In this document: positions 58,419 to 64,000 of the stretch, in pieces
Layout of the letters: every line of letters begins with the position of its first letter
How positions within the stretch are numbered: position 1 is the stretch's first letter
Origin: Streptomyces tauricus
GTDB lineage: Bacteria > Actinomycetota > Actinomycetes > Streptomycetales > Streptomycetaceae
NCBI RefSeq assembly: GCF_014650955.1
Contig: NZ_BMVY01000003.1
Coordinates: 248,001 to 312,000 of the forward strand
Direction of reading: 5' to 3'
DNA length: 64,000 nt
The notes under the pieces: generated by a model
Databases searched by the model: none
Seen by the model: the letters and a program-made list of their open reading frames with translations, nothing else
What the model was told of the DNA's origin: nothing
Translations under genes and position numbers: made by a program

Positions 58419-59756
58419 ATGCGTTCTTCTGTGTGGCATGTGCATGGCATTACCGCGCTCGTCGGGTGTACCGCACTCGCTCTCGGGGTGGGCGGGACCG
58501 TCGCTCATGCCCAGGTCGGTCAGGTGGCCCAGGTCGCCCACGGGCGGGATCTCGGGCGGGAGGCCCTTCCCGTCGGGGACGGGTGGGGGTCCGAGGGGGC
58601 CGGGACCAAGGGCGGGGCCGCGGCCGACGCCTCGCACGTCTACACCGTCACCACCTGGGACGCGTTCAAGGCCGCGCTGAAGGCCGGCGGGGACGCGCCG
58701 AAGATCGTCAGGGTCAAGGGGGTCATCGACCCGGTCGCCGAGGGGTGTGCGTCGTTCGCGGCCCCCGGGTACGACTTCGACGCCTATCTGGAGAAGTACT
58801 CGCCCGAGAACTGGGGCCTGGACACCGACCTGTCCGGGGAGCCCGCCGACAGCCCCGAGGGGCTGCGGGCCGCCTCCGCCGCCAACCAGGACACCGCCAT
58901 CAAGGTGAACGTCCCCGCCAACACCACCATCGTCGGCGTCGGCAAGGGCGCCGGCATCAGAGGCGGCAGCCTGCAGATCAAGGGCGTCGACAACGTCATC
59001 CTGCGCAACCTCACCATCGAGGCCCCGCTGGACTGCTTCCCGCAGTGGGACCCGACCGACACGGCCACCGGTGCCTGGAACTCCGAGTACGACGCGGTTG
59101 TCGTGTATGGCTCCACCCATGTGTGGGTCGCCAACAACACCCTGACCGACGGCCGTTACCCGGACAGCACCCTGCCCACGTACTTCGGCCAGACCTACCA
59201 GCAGCACGACGGCCTGCTCGACATCGTGCGCGGCGCCAACTACGTGACGGTGTCCTGGAACTCGGTCGAGGACCACGACAAGACCATGCTCATCGGCAAC
59301 AGCGACAGCGCCGGAGCGACCGACGCCGGCAAGCTCAAGGTCACGCTCCACCACAACAAGTTCGAGGGCGTCGTCGAGCGGGCACCGCGGGTCCGCTTCG
59401 GCCAGGTCGACTCGTACAACAACCACTTCGTGGTGCGGGAGGGACAGCCGTACGGCTACACCTTCGGCATCGGGATCTCCTCGCAGCTGTACGCCTCCGA
59501 CAACGCGTTCTCGCTGCCCGCCGGGGTCAGCGCCGCCAAGACCCTGAAGAAGTGGAGCGAGGCGCCGCTCACCGCCGAGAACAACTACGTCAACGGCCGC
59601 AAGACCGACCTCATCGCCGTCCACAACGCCGAGATCCCCGCCGAGACCCTCCAGTCCGGCGCCGGATGGACACCCACCCTGCGGACGAAGGTCGACTCAC
59701 CGCGTGCCGTGCCCGGCATCGTCGACGGCCGCGCGGGCGCCGGAAAGGTCTGCTGA
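58419..59756 (+). CDS. Secreted pectate lyase, PL1 family (second)
   Basis: 445 residues. Signal peptide (RSSVWHVHGITALVGCTALALGVGGTVAHA), then a PL1 beta-helix with IRGGSLQIKGVDNVILRNLTIEAP, WNSEYDAVVVYGSTHVWVANN (aspartates for calcium), QQHDGLLDIVRGANYVTVSWN and the Arg-rich VVERAPRVRFGQVDSYNNHF. Longer than the first PL1 because of an insert around residues 105-150. ATG at 58419 has GGAAGGA upstream. First of a same-strand pectinolytic run to the end of the window. Confidence 0.93.
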   Translation: MRSSVWHVHGITALVGCTALALGVGGTVAHAQVGQVAQVAHGRDLGREALPVGDGWGSEGAGTKGGAAADASHVYTVTTWDAFKAALKAGGDAPKIVRVKGVIDPVAEGCASFAAPGYDFDAYLEKYSPENWGLDTDLSGEPADSPEGLRAASAANQDTAIKVNVPANTTIVGVGKGAGIRGGSLQIKGVDNVILRNLTIEAPLDCFPQWDPTDTATGAWNSEYDAVVVYGSTHVWVANNTLTDGRYPDSTLPTYFGQTYQQHDGLLDIVRGANYVTVSWNSVEDHDKTMLIGNSDSAGATDAGKLKVTLHHNKFEGVVERAPRVRFGQVDSYNNHFVVREGQPYGYTFGIGISSQLYASDNAFSLPAGVSAAKTLKKWSEAPLTAENNYVNGRKTDLIAVHNAEIPAETLQSGAGWTPTLRTKVDSPRAVPGIVDGRAGAGKVC

Positions 59757-59758
59757 TC

Positions 59759-60880
59759 ATGACCCTGCGGAGAGGGGCGAGCAGACGAGCCTTCGTCGTC
59801 GCCGGCGTCGGGGCCGCGCTCGCCCTGGGGGCCGGCGGGAGGGCCCACGCGCACGGCCGGCACCCCTTCGGGCGGTACGGTTCGCCGGCGACCCGGCTCG
59901 ACGAGCGGACCCTGTACGTCCATCCCGGCGGCCTCGGCGACCACACCACCGTCCAGGCCGCCGTGACCGCCGCGAACGGCAGCGGACACACCCTGGTCAT
60001 CGCCCCGGGAACGTACCGCGAGACGGTCGCCGTCAGCGCCGCCCGTACGGAGCTGACCTGGCTCGGGGCCTCCGAGGACGCGCGTGACGTCGTGATCGTC
60101 TACGACAACGCCAACGGCACGCAGAAACCCGACGGCTCCGGCCCCTACGGCACGACCGGCTCGGCCACCACGACCGTGCAGGCCGACGGGTTCACCGCCC
60201 GGGACATCACCTTCGCCAACGACTGGCTGCGCGCCGACCATCCCGAGATCACCGGCACGCAGGCCGTCGCCATCAAGGTGCAGGGCGACCGGTCGGCGTT
60301 CCTGCGCTGCCGGTTCCTCGGCCACCAGGACACGCTGTACGCCGACTCCCTCGCGCTCACCGCCTTCGCCCGCCAGTACTTCGCGCACTGTTACGTCGAG
60401 GGGGACGTGGACTTCGTGTTCGGGCGGGCCACCGCCGTGTTCGCGCACTGCCACTTCCGCACCCTGGAGCGGACCGACCTCGCCGGGGCCCCGTACGGCT
60501 TCGTCTTCGCGCCCTCGACCGCCGTCGCCAACCCGCGCGGATACCTGGTGACCGACTCGCGCGTGACGAGCGAAGCCCCGGACGCCTTCTACAAGTTGGC
60601 CCGGCCCTGGGTGCCCGGGTCCGACCCCACCGCCCGGCCCATGCTGACCGTGCGCGAGACCCGCCTCGGTGCCGGGATCGACGCGGTGGAGCCGTACACC
60701 AACATGTCGGCCACCTATCCGTGGCAGAGCCAGCGGTTCGCCGAGTACCGCAACAGCGGTCCGGGCGCCGAGATCACCGTCCCCGCGAACCGGCCCCAGC
60801 TCACCCGCGCCGAGGCCGCCTCGCACACCCCGCGGACGTACCTCGGTGACTGGGCTCCCTGGTCCCGGGAGGAGTGCTGA
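59759..60880 (+). CDS. Pectinesterase (CE8), first copy
   Basis: 373 residues. Tat-like signal (RRGASRRAFVVAGVGAALALGAGG). CE8 beta-helix with ITGTQAVAIKVQGDRSAFLRC, FLGHQDTLYAD and YVEGDVDFVFGRA, which carry the catalytic aspartates and Gln of the family, and KLARPWVPG with the substrate Arg/Trp. Removes methyl esters from pectin before lyase action. Starts two bases after the lyase stop; the second copy starts just after its own stop. Confidence 0.93.
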   Translation: MTLRRGASRRAFVVAGVGAALALGAGGRAHAHGRHPFGRYGSPATRLDERTLYVHPGGLGDHTTVQAAVTAANGSGHTLVIAPGTYRETVAVSAARTELTWLGASEDARDVVIVYDNANGTQKPDGSGPYGTTGSATTTVQADGFTARDITFANDWLRADHPEITGTQAVAIKVQGDRSAFLRCRFLGHQDTLYADSLALTAFARQYFAHCYVEGDVDFVFGRATAVFAHCHFRTLERTDLAGAPYGFVFAPSTAVANPRGYLVTDSRVTSEAPDAFYKLARPWVPGSDPTARPMLTVRETRLGAGIDAVEPYTNMSATYPWQSQRFAEYRNSGPGAEITVPANRPQLTRAEAASHTPRTYLGDWAPWSREEC

Positions 60881-60881
60881 G

Positions 60882-61937
60882 ATGCGTCGGCGCACCCTGA
60901 TCACCGGTGCCGTCGGTGCTCTCGTGGCGGCCGGTGCCTCCCCGGCCGCCGCCTCGGCCCGGCCGCGCCGCCGGGTGCTGCACGTCCGCCCGGGTGACTC
61001 CGTCCAGGCGGCCGTCGACGCGGTCGCCGCAGCCGCCGACGGACACGGCCGGACGATCGTCGTGCATCCGGGCACCTATCGCGAAGTCGTCAACATTCCC
61101 GCAGGTGCTCGGGACTTGACGCTTCTCGGGGCCACCCGCGACCCACGGGACACGGTCATCGTGTACGACCGCGCCAACGGGACGCCGAAGCCGGACGGCT
61201 CCGGCACCTACGGCACCGCGGGCTCCGCCACCTTCACCTCGGCGGCGCCCGGCCTGACCGTGCGGGGGCTGACGATCGCCAACGACTGGCTGCGCGCCGA
61301 CCATCCGGAGATCACCGGGACCCAGGCGGTCGCCGCGTACGTCACGGGGGACCGGTCGCGCTTCGAGCGGGTCCGGTTCCTGGCCCACCAGGACACCCTG
61401 TTCGCGGACACCACCGCACTGGACTCCTTCGACCGGCAGTACTACCGCGACTGTCACATCGAAGGGGACGTGGACTTCGTCTTCGGGCGGGGGCGTGCGG
61501 TCTTCGACGGCTGCCGCCTCCACACGCTCGACCGGGACGTGGGTTTCCGGCCGGAGGGCATGGTGTTCGCCCCCGCCACGGCCCGCGCGAATCCGTACGG
61601 CTTCCTCGCCGTGCGGTGCCGCGTCACCTCCGGCGCCGAGGACGGCGCGTACAAGCTCGCCCGGCCGTGGGTGCCGTCCTACGAGACGACCGCCTGGCCG
61701 TCGCTCGTGGTGAGGCACACCTGGCTCGGGCCGGGCATCGACGCGGTGGCGCCGTACATCGACATGCGCGAGGCGTATCCGTGGCAGACCATGCGCTTTC
61801 GGGAGTACGCCAACTCCGGTCCGGGCGCGGTGGTTTCCGTGCCGGAGAACCGGCCCCTGCTCACGGCGGCGGAAGCCGCCTCGCACACCCGCAGGACCTA
61901 CCTCGGTGACTGGAGGCCGTATGAGCAGCGGTACTGA
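60882..61937 (+). CDS. Pectinesterase (CE8), second copy
   Basis: 351 residues, clear paralogue of the previous gene (same ANDWLRADHPEITGTQAVA block). Tat-like leader MRRRTLITGAVGALVAAG. Active-site region FLAHQDTLFAD and HIEGDVDFVFGRG, so catalytic aspartates are kept but GHQDTLY has become AHQDTLF. GGGAGGAG precedes the ATG. The stop lies 17 bases inside the next gene. Confidence 0.92.
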   Translation: MRRRTLITGAVGALVAAGASPAAASARPRRRVLHVRPGDSVQAAVDAVAAAADGHGRTIVVHPGTYREVVNIPAGARDLTLLGATRDPRDTVIVYDRANGTPKPDGSGTYGTAGSATFTSAAPGLTVRGLTIANDWLRADHPEITGTQAVAAYVTGDRSRFERVRFLAHQDTLFADTTALDSFDRQYYRDCHIEGDVDFVFGRGRAVFDGCRLHTLDRDVGFRPEGMVFAPATARANPYGFLAVRCRVTSGAEDGAYKLARPWVPSYETTAWPSLVVRHTWLGPGIDAVAPYIDMREAYPWQTMRFREYANSGPGAVVSVPENRPLLTAAEAASHTRRTYLGDWRPYEQRY

Positions 61938-63126
61938 GCGATCGCCCCTGGGCCGGCGGTCGTTCGTGACAGGCGCCGGCGCGGGCGCGGCGGCGCTGCT
62001 GGGTGTCGCCGGAGCCGGAGCCGCAGCGTCCCCGGCCCACGCCGCCCATGCCGCACACGTGACGGGCATCGTCGACGGCAACCTCCCCGACTTCCACCCC
62101 CTCCTCAAGGACGAGCTGCGCTTCCCGCTCGCCTACGGCACCTCCCCGGTCCGGGACTTCAGGGCCTGGCGGCGCACCGCCCGCTCGAAGGTCGAGGAGC
62201 ACCTGTGCGTCGACCGGGACCGCACCCCCTACGAGCCCGAGTACGGGGCGCAGTCGGCGGCCGACGGGTACACGCGGGAGTCGGTGACGCTCTCCCTCAC
62301 CCGGTACGAGCGCGTCCGCGGCTCCCTGCTCACTCCGCACGGCACAGGACCCTTCCCCGCCGTCCTCCTGCTCCACGACCACGGCGCCAAGTTCGACATA
62401 GGGAAGGAGAAGCTGGTCCGGCCCTGGGACGACGACACACGGCTGGCCTCGGCGCAGGCCTGGGCGGACCGCTACTTCGGCGGACGGTTCGTCGGTGACG
62501 AACTGGCCCGGCGCGGCTATGTGGTCCTCGCCCTGGACGCGCTCGGCTGGGGCGACCGCGGGCCGACCACGTACGAGCAGCAGCAGGCCCTGGCGAGCAA
62601 CTTCTTCAACCTGGGGTCCTCGCTCGCCGGGCTCATGGCCCGCGAGGACGTGCGCGCGGCCGGCTTCCTGGCCGGTCTCGACCGGGTGGACCGGCGCCGG
62701 GTCGCGGCCGTCGGGTTCTCCATGGGCGCCTTCCGCGCCTGGCAGACGGCCGCCCTCAGCGACGACATCGCGGCCGCGGCGAGCGTGTGCTGGATGACCG
62801 GGCTGAAGGAGGTCATGGTGCCCGGCAACAACATCCTGCGCGGCCAGTCCTCGTACTACATGCTCCATCCCGGGCTCGCCCGTCACCTCGACTTCCCCGA
62901 CGTGGCGAGCATCGCCGCGCCCAGGCCGATGCTCTTCTTCCACGGCGCCCAGGACTCCCTGTTCCCCGCGGAAGGGGTCCGGGTCGCGTACGAGAAGCTG
63001 CGCGCCGTCTGGCGTGCACGGCACGCCGGGGAGCAGCTGCACACCAAGGTCTGGCCCGAACTGGGCCATGTTTTCACCGCGCCCCAGCAGGACGAGGTCT
63101 TCACCTGGCTCGACGCCGTCCTCTGA
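61921..63126 (+). CDS. Tat-secreted alpha/beta hydrolase (dienelactone hydrolase-like esterase)
   Basis: 401 residues. Tat signal LGRRSFVTGAGAGAAAL. Alpha/beta-hydrolase core: LLLHDHGAKFD (oxyanion side), nucleophile elbow VGFSMGAFRAW, late Asp in FFHGAQDSLFP and His in PELGHVF. The context in a pectin cluster suggests an acetyl- or feruloyl-esterase on pectin side groups; the exact ester is unknown. The ATG at 61921 has GGAGG five bases upstream and overlaps the pectinesterase end. Confidence 0.85.
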   Translation: MSSGTERSPLGRRSFVTGAGAGAAALLGVAGAGAAASPAHAAHAAHVTGIVDGNLPDFHPLLKDELRFPLAYGTSPVRDFRAWRRTARSKVEEHLCVDRDRTPYEPEYGAQSAADGYTRESVTLSLTRYERVRGSLLTPHGTGPFPAVLLLHDHGAKFDIGKEKLVRPWDDDTRLASAQAWADRYFGGRFVGDELARRGYVVLALDALGWGDRGPTTYEQQQALASNFFNLGSSLAGLMAREDVRAAGFLAGLDRVDRRRVAAVGFSMGAFRAWQTAALSDDIAAAASVCWMTGLKEVMVPGNNILRGQSSYYMLHPGLARHLDFPDVASIAAPRPMLFFHGAQDSLFPAEGVRVAYEKLRAVWRARHAGEQLHTKVWPELGHVFTAPQQDEVFTWLDAVL

Positions 63127-63203
63127 CCGGCTCGCCCCCACACCACCGGCACCGCCCGTACCGCCCCCCCTCACCCGCCGTTCGACGAAAGGTCCCCCCC
63201 ACC

Positions 63204-64000
63204 ATGCCCCGTCGTACCGCTCTCTCCCTGACCGCGGCCCTCGCCCTCGGTGCCGGACTCGCCGTGGTCCCCACGCAGGCCCAGGCCGCCACCGTGGTCG
63301 TCAGCACCACCACCGACCTGACCAACGCCATCAAGAACGCCACCGCCGGTACGGTCATCCAGGTGCGCGCCGGCACCTACTACCCGACGGCGACCCTCCA
63401 GTCGACCGCCAACGGCAACTCCTCCAGCCGCATCCACCTGCAGCCCTACGGCTCCGAGACCGTGAAGATCGACGGCTCGAACCTCCCCGACGGGGACTGG
63501 ATCTTCAAGCTCACCGCCGACTACTGGACCGTCTCGGGCATCACCTTCCAGAACTCGCCCGACAGCGCGGTCGTCTGCCAGTCGTGCGCCTCGACGGTCT
63601 GGGAGAACATCAAGACGATCAACGGCGGCGACTCCGGGTTCACGCTCACCGGCGACAGCACCACCAACAACACCGTCCGGAACATCGACTCCTACGGCCA
63701 CTACGACGCCGCCACCCACGGGGAGAACGCGGACGGCATCGCCGTGAAGTTCGGTTCCGGCAGCGGCAACCTCATCACCGGGGCGCGTCTCTACAACAAC
63801 GCGGACGACGGGCTCGACTTCTGGTCGTTCTCGTCCCCGGTCACCGTCGAGCACACCTGGGCCATGGGCAACGGCAAGAACCGCTGGTCGGACTCGGCGT
63901 TCGCGGGCGACGGCAACGGCTACAAACTCGGCGGCGACGGCGAGGTGGTGGCCCACGTCGTCAACAACTCGGCGGCCTGGGACAACGCGGGCAGCGGCTT
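63204..64000 (+). CDS. Secreted pectate lyase, PL9-like (3' end outside window)
   Basis: First 265 residues; the frame is open to the window edge. Signal peptide (PRRTALSLTAALALGAGLAVVPTQAQA), then a right-handed beta-helix: TVWENIKTINGGDSGF, ENADGIAVKFGSGSGN, ADDGLDFWSFSSPVTVEHTWAMGNG and GNGYKLGGDG. The NADG/ADDGLDFW blocks with aspartates and the following Lys-containing GYKLGG fit PL9 pectate lyases, which use a lysine base and calcium. ATG at 63204 has AAAGG about 11 bases upstream. Confidence 0.88.
   Translation, partial: MPRRTALSLTAALALGAGLAVVPTQAQAATVVVSTTTDLTNAIKNATAGTVIQVRAGTYYPTATLQSTANGNSSSRIHLQPYGSETVKIDGSNLPDGDWIFKLTADYWTVSGITFQNSPDSAVVCQSCASTVWENIKTINGGDSGFTLTGDSTTNNTVRNIDSYGHYDAATHGENADGIAVKFGSGSGNLITGARLYNNADDGLDFWSFSSPVTVEHTWAMGNGKNRWSDSAFAGDGNGYKLGGDGEVVAHVVNNSAAWDNAGSG

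Overview
The window is about 72% GC chromosomal DNA from an actinomycete, almost certainly a Streptomyces. It has an actinobacterial suf operon with an inserted Rieske gene, a SigE-family sigma factor, many overlapping ATGA/GTGA gene junctions, Tat-type secreted enzymes, rare TTA codons and many copies of a Streptomyces-style intergenic GC-rich repeat (core GCGCCGTTCCCCGCGCCCCT). No insertion sequence, prophage, CRISPR array or secondary-metabolite cluster was seen.

Layout. 1-5137: suf Fe-S assembly operon (sufB partial, sufD, Rieske, sufC, sufS, sufU, sufT-like) ended by a strong hairpin. 5170-13709: housekeeping and accessory genes: an AbfB-domain membrane protein, a secreted alpha/beta hydrolase, an SMR efflux pump with its TetR regulator and a 40-bp palindromic operator, dapD, a sigma factor with a putative membrane anti-sigma partner, and a dapA-like gene. 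13849-15657: a four-gene set with a small unknown protein, a Cys-rich protein, a holin-like membrane protein and a DUF3618 protein with 11-residue repeats. 15933-25809: an ABM-domain protein, an MFS exporter, a double AsnC/Lrp regulator, a secreted nuclease, hypotheticals and a PhoX phosphatase.

25914-28188 is the most unusual part. Three tandem structured RNAs precede a TROVE/Ro60 (Rsr) gene. All three have the same Ro-type stem (GGTGCGNNGGCNG on the 5' strand, YTGAWCT on the 3' strand, with compensatory base changes between copies). Two of them contain a tRNA-like module in permuted order: T-arm, acceptor 3' strand, closing loop, acceptor 5' strand, D-arm. I interpret them as bacterial Y RNAs, two of the tRNA-mimicking YrlA type and one minimal.

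28213-45357: a TerD protein, a polyol-type ABC transporter operon with a zinc alcohol dehydrogenase and a DeoR regulator, a divergent uronate pathway pair (udh and kdgD) with an unknown co-translated gene, an MFS exporter, an oxidoreductase, a DinB-like protein, and a VanR/VanS-like two-component system divergent from VanY-like and VanJ-like genes. 45576-64000: a plant-polysaccharide (pectin/arabinan) catabolic region. It holds a GntR regulator with a DHDPS-family enzyme and an IlvD/Edd dehydratase; a transporter operon with Gfo/Idh oxidoreductase, DUF6807 protein, GH43 enzyme, pectate lyase and solute-binding protein; then a rhamnogalacturonan acetylesterase, a PL1 pectate lyase, two pectinesterases, an esterase and a partial PL9-like pectate lyase. 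Together these would de-esterify and cut pectin outside the cell, import oligomers, and feed uronates and aldonates into central metabolism.
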